A stretch of DNA of 64,000 nt, taken from NCBI GenBank assembly GCA_003116975.1, contig BGKB01000018.1, positions 558,001 through 622,000 of the forward strand. Reading direction: 5' to 3'. The notes under the pieces were generated by a model. That model saw only the letters and a list, made by a program, of their open reading frames with translations. It made no database searches and was not told the DNA's origin. Of this stretch, positions 25,467-34,740 are shown one piece after another (positions within the stretch are counted from its first letter, which is position 1; every line of letters begins with the position of its first letter). The translations under genes were made by a program, and so were the position numbers. This DNA is from Aurantiochytrium sp. KH105. Lineage: Eukaryota > Sar > Bigyra > Thraustochytrida > Thraustochytriidae.

Positions 25467-26199
25467 TCACACCACCAGAGCATTGTAGTGAATACCGCCG
25501 CAATAGAGAACGCGGACGGTGCGCGTCGCACCAGGCAGATTGAAGCAGGAAATTCGCTTAAAGCCGCCGCCACTCGCACGGGAGCTTCTTGAGCGCGAAA
25601 AGTATGAAGCAGAGGACGCCTTTTTTTCGCGCTCGTAAATGTGCACATTGACATGCATGAGATGCGAACAGGCGGCACACTCGATGCCGCCTCCCCACCC
25701 TGATCGGGCCATTCGTTGCGCGTACTCGCGTACAGTTTTGTTGCTGTCCCAGTTTACCCAATCCTCGAGAGGGGTGTCGGCAATGAGGAGCTTTGGGTTT
25801 CTTGCGATGAAGTCGGCAATTTTGCGCCGGAGAGTTCCTGCATTTTCCACGCCGCCAAGACCATAGCAAAGTGAGTGGAAGAGGCAGTTCCCATCCCCAG
25901 GCATGGTCACGATGCGCGCGTTCTGAAGGTAGACAACCTTGCCGTCGCTGTCTCCGCCCATGGAAAGCATTTTACGGCGTTGCGCGTCCGGGTGTTTGTC
26001 GCGGCCCTTTTTAAACCAGGGGCAGGCGTCAGTCGAATGCTCTGAGCTGTCGCATCGATCGCACGAGAGATGCACGACTTCATCGCTCTTGGACTCTGTG
26101 CTTTCGCTTCGCATTCGACTGCTTGTACTTCTCGATATGCCCGCAGAATCGGTCATGTTGCCAGTGCTAGAACTACTTTTGTACATTCTTTCGGCGGCT

Positions 26200-26233
<34 letters not shown>

Positions 26234-27323
26234 CAGTCTTGCTCTTGCTCCTGCTCCTGCTATTTTTGCTATTCTTCTCGATCTTAACAGCTTTGCTATG
26301 TTTGCTGCTTCTCCTAGGCTCTTCATAGCTGTTTGCTGCCAAGCTGTCAATAGCCTCATGCGTTGCGTGCATTCGATCTGAGCGAGGATCTGCGACGAGG
26401 GCGTGGTCACTATCTTTCCATCGCATCAGCGCACCGTGGTCTTTGGAGTCACCGTTCTCTTTCTTTTCCTCTTCAACAAAACTATTTTCGTAGCTACTTG
26501 TGCGACGTCGGTATGGAGCGTTTGAGACTTGATGGTGGTGGTTGGACTGCTGCTGCTGTTGCTGTTGCTGATACTGATGGTGGTAGGAATATAAAGCATG
26601 CTGTGATGCTTGCAAGGCCCCCTCGTTCTTATATTGAGCTCTCGACGTCTGTGAATAGGCTTGATTTTCATGTGAAACTCGATACTGGCGCTGAGCCTGA
26701 GCAAGGTATTGGCTCGTATCATAGTATCGCGAGCTCTGCGTGGAATAATGCGGGTCTTGACGGCGATTTAAGCGAGAGTGTTCAGAATGTGCGCGAGGCT
26801 GACTTTCACGCCGTCTCGATCCCGAAGATGGAATTAGATTTGTGTGTTCTGCAGTCTGGTACGGGTACGATACGGTATCGCTCGACCTCCTGTACGACGT
26901 TTGAAGATGTGATTGTCGTGCGCCAGCTGACAGAGGAGGTGTCACACTTTGAAGATTGAAAACAGATGATTTGCTGTTTTCCGCTGATGAGACTCGGCTG
27001 GGCTGTTGCGGTCGTATCATCTGCGGAACATGGATATATCCACCATTTGACATGGGAACGGAATGTTGATACGAGTTTGCCGCATACTCATGATAGTCCG
27101 ACCGCCGAAGTGACGCTCTTGGTGATCCAAGCGAAGGTGAATAGTCTTCGACGCTGTGATTACGTCTGGCGCTGTCTGCACGAAGAAGCTTGGCTTTCCC
27201 AGAAGAATGCGTCGACAGCGAATTTCGAGCATTTTCGCGAGAAAGCTCAATGGCTCGTAAGAAACTCGTATCCTCAAAGTTGTGGCCATCTTGTGCGCGA
27301 CGCATAGTATGCCTGTGGTCCAT
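25467..27323 (-). CDS. OTU-family cysteine protease (probable deubiquitinase) with CCHC zinc knuckle
   Basis: This 618-residue protein has a long, low-complexity Ser/Gln/Tyr/Arg-rich N-terminal two thirds, including a polyglutamine run and a ten-serine run coded by AGC repeats. A zinc-knuckle pattern C-x2-C-x4-H-x4-C falls at about residues 421-434. An OTU domain follows: MPGDGNCLFHSL gives Asp477 and catalytic Cys480, and G-I-H-Y-N near the end gives His612. The domain ends only six residues after the His. OTU enzymes cleave ubiquitin chains; the zinc knuckle may bind RNA or protein, and the disordered region suggests condensates or scaffolding (inference). The start is the ATG at 27323; the frame is open further upstream but lacks an earlier ATG. 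Confidence 0.87.
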
Positions 27324-27655
27324 ACCTCCACAATGTTTCCTCTGCAAGCCTACCTTTTCACAAATAGCTTTGGATTTTGGTGACGAGCGCGTTTGCCCAA
27401 TATGACTCACTGCAAGTGGCTGCAAAGTGCTTTTGTAAACGGCAAAGAATGTGCTTTCGCAAGCGGCAAGCGTTTCCTCGGCAAAGGCTGTCGACGATGC
27501 GAGCGTTATTGTACAGAGCACTTCGAGCTTCCAGCTTTCTCTGCTTTGTTGCCATCCACAGGTTGATCGAGGCGCTTCGCGTCGAAGCACAGCGATGGAG
27601 GTTGGAGGGTGTATGAACCGAACCAATGGAATATCGTGGCCGTTTGGCCCGAGAG

Positions 27656-27694
<39 letters not shown>

Positions 27695-27696
27695 TT
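27656..27696 (+). repeat. CT/GA dinucleotide tract in the OTU-gene promoter
   Basis: An interrupted (CT)n tract on the plus strand, that is (GA)n when read in the direction of the minus-strand OTU gene, about 330 bases upstream of its ATG. It mirrors the GA tract at 27874-27906. Confidence 0.9.
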
Positions 27697-27870
27697 CGCT
27701 CGCTCGCTCTGCTCTCGTTTGAGTGGTCTGGACCTTAAAATTGGGCAGGTAGACTGTCATACGGCTTGGGTTTTCCCCACTCAATGTATCCGTTGATACT
27801 TATCGTGCACGGAATAACGTCGTTTGCTGCGCGGAGTCCATTCTGTCGATGGATTGATTCGTATTCCTCA

Positions 27871-27873
<3 letters not shown>

Positions 27874-27906
<33 letters not shown>
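27874..27906 (+). repeat. GA dinucleotide tract upstream of the BART-domain gene
   Basis: A clean (GA)16-type microsatellite on the plus strand, 130 bases upstream of the ATG at 28037. Together with the CT tract at 27656-27696 it gives each of the two divergent genes a GAGA-type element in the same relative orientation. Confidence 0.92.
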
Positions 27907-27908
<2 letters not shown>

Positions 27909-28036
27909 CCACTTTGTGCGCGCGGGGATGTCTTGCAGCTGGCTTAGAAGAATGCTGCGGCTGCAGATCTCATTTGGCGCGAGTGTCGAAGCACGCCTCG
28001 CAGGTTAGGGTATCTGTCTGCCTACCTAGCACGACG

Positions 28037-28675
28037 ATGGAGTCCAAGTTCGCCGACAACGCCGAGTCCGGCGCCCCGCGCGAGAGCAAGTTTGCGGATG
28101 AAGACGTAGTCGATGACAAGCCCAGGGGTTCGAGAAGTCATAGCGAGTCCAAGCACGCCGACAGCGAGAACGAGGGCGGCGAGTCAAAATTTGCAGACCC
28201 CGCTACGGGAGATGGGGACGATGCCGTCGCCAACGAGACCCAAATGACCTTGGCGTCGAGCATCTTTGGCGATGACCTTATTATTGCCAAACTGATCGAG
28301 TTTTGGGGTCAAGCTCTTTCGCAGGATATCGACACCTTCTTTGCAGAGTATTGCTCTGAGTTTGACGACGATAGCGAGAACAAACTCGTTTACACCAAGA
28401 TTCATAAAAAGTACGAGCGGATCATGGAAAAGCATTTGCAGAATTTCCGCACGCAAGAAGGCATCTCGGAAGCCGAGTTCTACAAGCGAGTGCGCAAGGC
28501 TACGGACCAGAGTGAGCTTTCTCAAATGATTATTGAGCTCGTTCTAAGCTGCGCCGACTTTGAGTGTTTTGTAGACATTATGAGATCCAAGCGTCAACAC
28601 CTTGAATCCTCGTCGGAGCGGTTCGAAGAAATCATTGACGATGCGGATCGCGCTACCGCAGAGGCAAAGTGCTAG
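28037..28675 (+). CDS. BART-domain (ARL2-binding-like) protein with four ESKFAD motifs
   Basis: A 212-residue protein. Residues 1 to about 60 are acidic and contain four copies of a six-residue motif, E-S-K-[FH]-A-D. Residues about 75-190 match the BART fold of ARL2BP and CFAP36: I-x-F-W, then F-F-x-E-Y-C-x-E-F-D-D-D-S-E-N-K-L-x-Y-T-x-I-x-K-K-Y, and ending D-F-E-C-F-V-D-I-M. BART proteins bind ARL2/ARL3-type small GTPases in cilia, mitochondria and nuclei; which partner applies here is unknown. The ATG has a purine at -3. Upstream in-frame sequence is only the GA tract read as codons, so it was left out. Confidence 0.8.
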   Translation: MESKFADNAESGAPRESKFADEDVVDDKPRGSRSHSESKHADSENEGGESKFADPATGDGDDAVANETQMTLASSIFGDDLIIAKLIEFWGQALSQDIDTFFAEYCSEFDDDSENKLVYTKIHKKYERIMEKHLQNFRTQEGISEAEFYKRVRKATDQSELSQMIIELVLSCADFECFVDIMRSKRQHLESSSERFEEIIDDADRATAEAKC

Positions 28676-29142
28676 CTAGCTAACGCTGACTGCAGCTGGG
28701 ACTTTCTCCTCCTCTTCGTTTCGTTGTTTTTCTATTTAGAAGATGATGTACTACTTTTTTCGTTTCGCTTTGCTTGTAGTCCACGCACTAGCCTGCGATC
28801 AACTCGGCTTATGCCCAGGACTATGCCTACCAGGCTTGGTTCATCGTCAGTGACTTCCTGGTGATGTGTTTGCCAAAAAAAAAACGCGTTGCTGACTTAC
28901 CGGTCAAAGAAGGTGCGAGCCAAGCTGAAAAAAAGATCCACCCAAACAAAGCCTGAGGTTGTTTGTAGCATAGAAGCATTCCAAAACCGAAGCTCTTGCG
29001 ACGCGCGCGTGGCGAGGGACGGCGCATCTCCCGGGCGGCGCGAGGGGCGTCGCAGGACCGGCACAAGGCCGCGTCGAGGCGCGGCGCTAAACCGGACGGC
29101 TCTCGGAGCGCCTTTCGACCTAGCCTGGCCTAGCCTGCCACC
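28676..29142. other. Intergenic region, 3' of the BART gene and 5' of the PP2C gene
   Basis: The first 200 bases are T-rich and suit a transcript end. The rest becomes GC-rich towards the PP2C start. No gene or RNA is recognisable. Confidence 0.5.
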
Positions 29143-30426
29143 ATGCGGCGCGGTCTGGAAGGCCTGGGACTTCTTCTCCCTCGCTTGGGACGGCGTCAGC
29201 GCGCGAGCGGCCTCGTGGGCAGCGCCAAGGGCGCGGGCAAGAACTACAGCAGCAGCAGCAGCAGCTGCTGCAGCGAAAGACTTGCGCACGCCTCGCGTCT
29301 GGACGCACCTTCTTCGCATCACCAGCACACGAGCAGCTCGGGCGGGAGGCGACGACCACCGCTGGGCGACGAACGATACCTCCTTCTCCTGCAAAGGCTC
29401 GGGATTCTGGGGGCCGGAGGCGCTGCGGCTGCGGCGTGCTACACGAGCGTAACGCCCTCAAAGAGAGGAGACACGGATGCCGAACAGCCTCTCTGCAAGT
29501 CGGTGTCCGTCTATGCGTCGCGAGGCCCACGTAGCGCCATGGAGGACGAATACTTTATCTCGCCCGACGAGAGCTTTTTCGGCGTCTTTGATGGCCACGG
29601 AGGCGCCAAGGTCTCCAAGTATGTGCGCAGACATCTCTACGACAAGCTGCAGGCATGGAATTCAGGCGAAACAAAGGACGAAGGCGAGGCGGAGGAGGGC
29701 AATGCTGGTTCTTGGCCTGAAGCAGCCTTGCGACAGGCCTTCGCCGAGGTCTCTCGTGGAATTTTGGAGAACAACAAGTTCGACATGCAAGGGTCGACGG
29801 CTGTGACGGTGCTTCTTGGACGCGATGAACTATGGTCAACCAATCTTGGCGACTCGCGCGCTGTTCTCTGCCGCGACGGGGAAGCAGTGGACCTCACAGA
29901 AGACCATAAGCCCAATTCCCCAGAGGAAAAATCTCGCATCGAAAACCTCGGTGGAAATGTGCGCTGGTACGGATATCTCGGCCCTGACCGCCAGCCAGTG
30001 CAGGGCATGGGCGCATATCGCATCAACGGCAACCTCGCTGTATCGCGCGCCTTTGGCGACCGCCTCGAGACGCCGTATGTGTCGGACGAACCAGATGTTG
30101 TACGCTTTGACCGTGACCACGATGGGGATCGCTTTATCATTCTTGCCTCGGATGGGCTATGGGACGTCATGACCAGTCAGGAGGCCGTCAAATTTGTCAC
30201 GCAGGTCATGACTGGGTCCGTTGGCGCCTTGGGTCAGGGAGAAAAGAAAACGCGCAGACCCTCGCGCTCCCTCACCAAATGGATGCGCCAATACTCGGGG
30301 GATACAAATATGGTGCGCGCGGTTCTTGATACGCGCAAGGCTAAAATTGCAAAGTATCTCGTCGAGGAGTCCCTCCGGCGCGGCACGGCTGACAACGTCA
30401 CTGTGATTGTAATTTGGCTGCGCTGA
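29143..30426 (+). CDS. PP2C-family Ser/Thr protein phosphatase (PPM), probably organelle-targeted
   Basis: A 427-residue protein. The start sits in a near-ideal GCCACCATG context. Residues 1 to about 115 are Arg-, Ser- and Gly-rich, with a hydrophobic Leu/Ala segment near residue 85-105. That suggests a mitochondrial presequence or membrane anchor (inference). The catalytic domain (about 118-427) has every PP2C landmark: S-R-G-x-R-x-x-M-E-D, GVFDGHGG, GSTAV, NLGDSRAVL, DHKP, LAVSRAFGD, ASDGLWDVM and GTADNVTVIV. The metal-binding Asp residues are therefore intact and activity is expected. A non-conserved insert of about 45 residues rich in Lys/Arg/Ser precedes the last motif. The substrate is unknown. 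Confidence 0.93.
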   Translation: MRRGLEGLGLLLPRLGRRQRASGLVGSAKGAGKNYSSSSSSCCSERLAHASRLDAPSSHHQHTSSSGGRRRPPLGDERYLLLLQRLGILGAGGAAAAACYTSVTPSKRGDTDAEQPLCKSVSVYASRGPRSAMEDEYFISPDESFFGVFDGHGGAKVSKYVRRHLYDKLQAWNSGETKDEGEAEEGNAGSWPEAALRQAFAEVSRGILENNKFDMQGSTAVTVLLGRDELWSTNLGDSRAVLCRDGEAVDLTEDHKPNSPEEKSRIENLGGNVRWYGYLGPDRQPVQGMGAYRINGNLAVSRAFGDRLETPYVSDEPDVVRFDRDHDGDRFIILASDGLWDVMTSQEAVKFVTQVMTGSVGALGQGEKKTRRPSRSLTKWMRQYSGDTNMVRAVLDTRKAKIAKYLVEESLRRGTADNVTVIVIWLR

Positions 30427-30913
30427 AGGCAAACGGTCATCATGATCTCTTCTCTTTGAGCCGTGCACAAACATGTTGGCGCTACGGAGCGGGGCCGAAT
30501 CTATTCTATTCATGCAAAACAAGACTCCTGGCTGCAAAGACCACTTACCCCGAGAGGGAAAACCCAAGACATTGAATCCTTTTCGTTTGCGCTATCAGAA
30601 GGTACATCAGGCTGCATGCGTCACCAAGCCGATTCCTTGAAAGGAACGATGACAAGAAGAAAACAAAAAAACAATAACTCGGAGACAAGGGCACGTCATG
30701 AGATGTTCAAATGTTGAAGGTGCACCTGCTTGGCAGATCTCGTTGGCCACGCGACGAGTCTCTTTTGTACATCGCACCAAGCTTCCTATGCAAGGCTCGA
30801 CCACCCCCGGACACCGGCAGCATGATTTGCTCATACTGCAAACGACCGTTCTCTATCTAAGCTTTACAACTATTTTATTTTCCACACGCTTGAAATTCAG
30901 TGTTAGGCCTAGG
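30427..30913. other. Convergent intergenic region
   Basis: It separates the tail-to-tail PP2C and SLC10-like genes. AT-rich patches (for example 30655-30680 and 30860-30895) are compatible with polyadenylation on both strands. No gene is supported. Confidence 0.5.
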
Positions 30914-32317
30914 TTAGTACGTGAGCTTGGAGTCGGCGACTTGAACTTGACTCGGAGAAGGGTCACGCGGAGCCACAACAAATCGTAAAAAGAGGGTGAT
31001 GATGATGCTGTTGACGAGATACATAAAGGTCGCAATAAGTCCATAAGGAAGCACGTTGTTGAGTGTGCATGTTCTATCTGAGAATGACAAGACAATCACC
31101 GATATCGCCAAGGTGGTGTTCTGGACGCCTACCTCGAGACATACTGCGCGTCGTTCCGGTCGAGGGAGTTGCGCGAACGCCGCCGATGCGTAGCCCAAGA
31201 GGGAGCCGAGGGGCTGCAAGAGCGAGGCAGCAATCCATAAGTTCCCGTACGCACTGCTAAAGAGGGCTTTGTCCTCTAAAACGCCGAGGACAAGGGCAAT
31301 TGCGATAAAGATCGCACCGAGAATGGAGCCAAACTTTTCCAAGTAGTCTGCCGCTACAGGTCGTTTCGCGCGCACGATGACACCAAACGCACCGGGAAGG
31401 AGCACGAGTAGGAGCGTTGTGAAGATGCTGAGAAAGGGAATCTGCACAATGCCATCAAATCCCAATGCAGAGTCCACATAGAGGTAGATGAGCAAGGGCA
31501 TCATGAAGAGGGCGCATGCGGTTGAAAAAGCTGACATGGTCATGCTCAGAGCAGTCGATCCCTTGGCCCAGTACGTCATCAAGTTGCTGGTGACCCCACC
31601 TGGGGAGCTCCCGACAATGATCATGCCCACGGCCACATATGGGTCGACATCGAGGACCAACGTGAAAATATACGAAATGAGTGGCATGAAACCAAATTGC
31701 GCCATGACGCCGAGAATGAGCGCAAAGCGATGTTCATTGATGACGGCGCGAAGGACGTCAAGCTCAATCGCGGCGCCCATCCCAACACCAATGAGGACAA
31801 TTACGGCAGAGATGGCGATTTGGAAGAAGTCAAAGGGCGTCGAGCATTGGACGTGCACAGCAAAGCTTCGTGGTTGCCCCGAGCACCCTGTAAAATTGAA
31901 TGCTGCATCGAGGAGGTTAAGAGTGCACGTCTCCTTTCCAAGACAATGTGCCGCAACGAATGACTTGACCGCGTCGCTCTCGGCGGCGCAACTTTCATTT
32001 GCAACCGTGAAGTCTACGTCTGAGTCGACGAAGTCATCTCCGTTTGCGCTCGGACACCCCGCTGCATCGCTCTCGAGAACGCCATAGACGGCGTCGAGTA
32101 CCTTTTCGATTGTATCGCCAGAATCCCCGCACGAGAGATCGAGTAGCACTGGATTGTTGTTTCCAGCGTTCGTCTCCTGCACGCACGTAGCCTTGGTGCA
32201 GGGCACGAGACCCGAGGCGAGCTGCCGCCGAGCAATGTGCGCTGCGGCCACGGTATGTGACTCGCCGTCGAGCACCAGGAACCAGGCCAGCGCAAGACAC
32301 GCTGCAAATTGACGCAT
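30914..32317 (-). CDS. SLC10/BASS-like (bile acid:Na+ symporter family) transporter with N-terminal SUEL-type lectin domain
   Basis: A 467-residue protein. The N-terminus is a short hydrophobic signal. Residues about 55-158 are Cys-rich and follow the SUEL/galactose-binding-lectin pattern: L-x-L-S-C-G, then I-x-K-V-x-D-A-V-Y-G, a C-L-G-K-x-x-C-x-L segment and a final F-A-V-H-V-Q-C. Residues about 162-445 hold some nine hydrophobic helices with features of the SBF/BASS fold: G-x-G-M-G-A-x-I near the first helix, G-S-S-P-G-G-V-T-S-N in the middle, and E-V-G-V-Q-N-T-T-L-A-I in the core. The Cys-rich part would be extracellular or lumenal. The family moves organic anions with sodium; the substrate here is unknown. 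The start ATG is followed at once by the signal segment. Confidence 0.82.
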   Translation of the reverse strand: MRQFAACLALAWFLVLDGESHTVAAAHIARRQLASGLVPCTKATCVQETNAGNNNPVLLDLSCGDSGDTIEKVLDAVYGVLESDAAGCPSANGDDFVDSDVDFTVANESCAAESDAVKSFVAAHCLGKETCTLNLLDAAFNFTGCSGQPRSFAVHVQCSTPFDFFQIAISAVIVLIGVGMGAAIELDVLRAVINEHRFALILGVMAQFGFMPLISYIFTLVLDVDPYVAVGMIIVGSSPGGVTSNLMTYWAKGSTALSMTMSAFSTACALFMMPLLIYLYVDSALGFDGIVQIPFLSIFTTLLLVLLPGAFGVIVRAKRPVAADYLEKFGSILGAIFIAIALVLGVLEDKALFSSAYGNLWIAASLLQPLGSLLGYASAAFAQLPRPERRAVCLEVGVQNTTLAISVIVLSFSDRTCTLNNVLPYGLIATFMYLVNSIIITLFLRFVVAPRDPSPSQVQVADSKLTY

Positions 32318-32928
32318 CCTTTTCGTGCGGGCAAATGAAAGCTTTATGCTGCGAGCGTGACGCGCGTGACTCTTGCGCGCTGCGCAAGGCCAAGTTTGTG
32401 CGCGGACCAGCCGGCACGTCCCGATGTGCCGCGTGGTGTCCCGGCGAAAAATTGCCCGCCCCCCGGATCATCAAGATCTGCCAGTACTTGTCCCAACGTG
32501 GACAACCCTTTTTAGCAACAAGAAAAAGTGAGAGAGAAGAAAAAATTGAGGGAGCTTGAGAGGCCAGGAAGTATGTCGGTCGTCAAGAGTGAGTGCATCA
32601 TTTGCCAACGCGTCGGTTTGCGCACTCGCTCATTACTTCACAGTCATCTGACATGCAGGGGGAGAATGAGACGAGACGAAACGAGACGATGCGATAGTCT
32701 CCTTTTTTCTGGCAGTGCAAGCCGGCAGGCAGGAGGGCTGGCTGGCTGGCTGGCGACACACGTTGCGCAAGAGATCATCGCATAAAAATAGACTCGTCCC
32801 GATGCTAGTCTCAGCGCTCGCTCGCGACACCTCATTGCATACATACGAGTATACTAAGGCGAGCAGTGCACGAAGGGAGAAATGATGCCAGTTTATATAG
32901 TTGTTGTTCTAGTCGGCCGGCATGGGAA
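32318..32928. other. Intergenic region upstream of the SLC10-like gene
   Basis: It contains the promoter of the minus-strand transporter and the 3' flank of the minus-strand aspartic protease. There is a short CTGG-unit run near 32730-32755 and a GAGACGA-type run near 32665-32690. No gene is supported. Confidence 0.45.
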
Positions 32929-34332
32929 TTAATGAGAAAAGGAGCGCGGGTGCAAATGTCTCGTTCCCTCGATACAGATAAATACCTGGCCTAGAATGGC
33001 CGCAATGCCTACAATTGCCCCAACAGAAAATTGAAAGGCCTCCGTGGCCCGGGACGTGGACGTGAGCATGCCTGGATGCGAATGGACAGCGGCATGCACG
33101 CCTTTACTCGTGAAATTCTCGGAGCGCACGGCACCGCAGACTTGGCGATTCGGGCGGGCAAAAGCAACCCTTCGTCGCGCAAGGTCAAAAAATGTGTAGT
33201 AGGCGCGCATAAAGGTGTCACCGAGGACGGTTCGGTCCTTGGCAGGCTGAATGCCAAGGCAGAAAACGGTTTCCTTGTACTGAATAAAGTACATTGAAGG
33301 CGGGAGGTCGAGGCGGACACCCGCAAAGTCAAAGCTGAGCGTAGGGAATCCTTGTGGCGGTCTCGTCAGGCAAACGCCCTGTTCAAAAATGGTTTCCTCG
33401 GAGCAAATACCTGGGAGTCGGCAGTAGCGCCCTTGAAAAAATTGAACGAGATCCTGCCAGAGGTCCTCCTCGAGCAAGAGCAGCGTTGTGCCGCTGTCGA
33501 CAATGGCCTGTCGTGGAGGGGCCATGCTGCCGGAGAAAACCTTTTCGCTTCCCACGGAAATGCCGGTGAGGCCCACCGAGTAGTATGTGCCGAAGAGGCC
33601 TGTGCTCAGCATGGGCACCGAGCGTAATGAGCCTCGAAAGAGCCGATGGTCTTCGCCCGTTGAGCCGAAAATCATTTTGCCGCCAGAGTCGCCCATGCAC
33701 ATTCCAAAACCCCACGTCTCCTCTGCATGAGCAGCCAAGACGGCTTCGTATGCTGGCGGGGAGCACGTCGGGTTGCAATTAAGACGCGGCAGCCCAAGGC
33801 CCAAGATGCCATCAACACGCGTGGGCCAAGGGCCTGTCTCCCGCAAAGCTCTATAAAAGACCACCTCGCCGAAACTTTGATTGGCGATCCCAAGTGTGTC
33901 GATGGCAAGGACTCCCTCAGAGGTTACATGATAGTCAGAGTCTCCACCGTACTCGAGATAAAAGCCGCAGTACGAGGGTGCGAGCCCTGCGCAGCAGTGC
34001 GTATCATTTTCGGCGCCGTTGCGGCAGATCCAGGTCCCCGCGGTGTTGAGCCCGCACCGATCACTATCACAAGCCACGGGGTCTCCCCCCGCGTATCCGC
34101 TTTGTGACGCAAGCACCAGAGAGCTCGAGCCCGTGTCGACCTGGAGACGCACGGTCGTGTTGCCCACCTCGACGCTTGCCCAGTACTCGCCCAGGCTCGC
34201 GATGCCGCCGTGCAGGTCCACGAGCAGGCCGCTTTCCAAGCCACCACCGGTCTTACGGGCCGCTGCGACTGCGAGCAGGGCTGCTGCGACCGCGAGCAGC
34301 GGGGCCGCTGCTGCCCTCGCGCGCCTGGCCAT
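32929..34332 (-). CDS. Pepsin-like aspartic protease (family A1) with C-terminal membrane segment
   Basis: A 467-residue protein with an Arg-rich then Ala/Leu-rich signal peptide (about 1-26). Both catalytic aspartates are present: V-D-T-G-S-S-S (Asp66) and I-V-D-S-G-T-T (Asp279). Paired cysteines and the C-terminal Y-x-x-F-D-L-x-R-R-R-V-A-F-A strand are typical of the A1 fold. There is no obvious long propeptide. A hydrophobic helix around residues 425-447, followed by a short basic/His tail, would anchor it in a membrane with the protease outside or lumenal. The ATG at 34332 is the first in frame; the frame extends upstream without another ATG. Substrates are unknown. Confidence 0.9.
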   Translation of the reverse strand: MARRARAAAAPLLAVAAALLAVAAARKTGGGLESGLLVDLHGGIASLGEYWASVEVGNTTVRLQVDTGSSSLVLASQSGYAGGDPVACDSDRCGLNTAGTWICRNGAENDTHCCAGLAPSYCGFYLEYGGDSDYHVTSEGVLAIDTLGIANQSFGEVVFYRALRETGPWPTRVDGILGLGLPRLNCNPTCSPPAYEAVLAAHAEETWGFGMCMGDSGGKMIFGSTGEDHRLFRGSLRSVPMLSTGLFGTYYSVGLTGISVGSEKVFSGSMAPPRQAIVDSGTTLLLLEEDLWQDLVQFFQGRYCRLPGICSEETIFEQGVCLTRPPQGFPTLSFDFAGVRLDLPPSMYFIQYKETVFCLGIQPAKDRTVLGDTFMRAYYTFFDLARRRVAFARPNRQVCGAVRSENFTSKGVHAAVHSHPGMLTSTSRATEAFQFSVGAIVGIAAILGQVFICIEGTRHLHPRSFSH

Positions 34333-34740
34333 GGGCCCGATCGCTCTCGCGGGAGAGACCGCTGCGCCGTCGCCCCGTCTGCTGCCAGCCCCGTCGCGCA
34401 GCGCACGAGACGCCAACGTCTGTGCTTGAGAAGGCAGTTTGAACCGATTTGAACGAAAAGCGGTGAAAGGCGATGAAAGGAAAGAAAAAAGATTTGCTCA
34501 TTGGCAGGAAGCAGAGGCAGCAGCAGCTTGCTTGCGGTTTGCCAGAACAAAAAAGCAAAAAAAAAGATTGATTGATAGTGAACAGTTGAAAGATTCGATC
34601 GACCCAAGAGCAAAGGGGGGGGGGGGGGGGGAAACATCAACAATGATCAACTTCAACTTACTTCGAAACACGGTTGTGGTGATCACTCACCACACAATCC
34701 TTTTCCTGGTTGGTCAGATTGTTGGAGCGTTTTTGTTTGC
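34333..34740. other. Intergenic region with poly-G tract
   Basis: It lies between the aspartic protease start and the 3' end of the RING gene, both on the minus strand. It holds an uninterrupted run of 17 G at 34615-34631 and A-rich sequence just before it. No gene is supported. Confidence 0.6.
34615..34631 (+). repeat. G17 homopolymer
   Basis: Seventeen consecutive G residues on the plus strand (C17 on the strand transcribed by both neighbouring genes). It could form a quadruplex or i-motif, and it is also a likely place for sequencing length error. Confidence 0.9.

Larger units (their letters stand above)
27324..28036. promoter_or_regulatory. Divergent intergenic region between OTU and BART-domain genes
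   Basis: A 713-base spacer between two head-to-head start codons, so it must contain both promoters. The only striking signal is the pair of mirrored GA/CT tracts. No gene is seen. Confidence 0.6.

Noticed and set aside
27325-27626. Upstream extension of the OTU frame (about 100 codons)
   Set aside because: It contains no ATG and the first clear methionine is at 27323. An unseen upstream exon remains possible.
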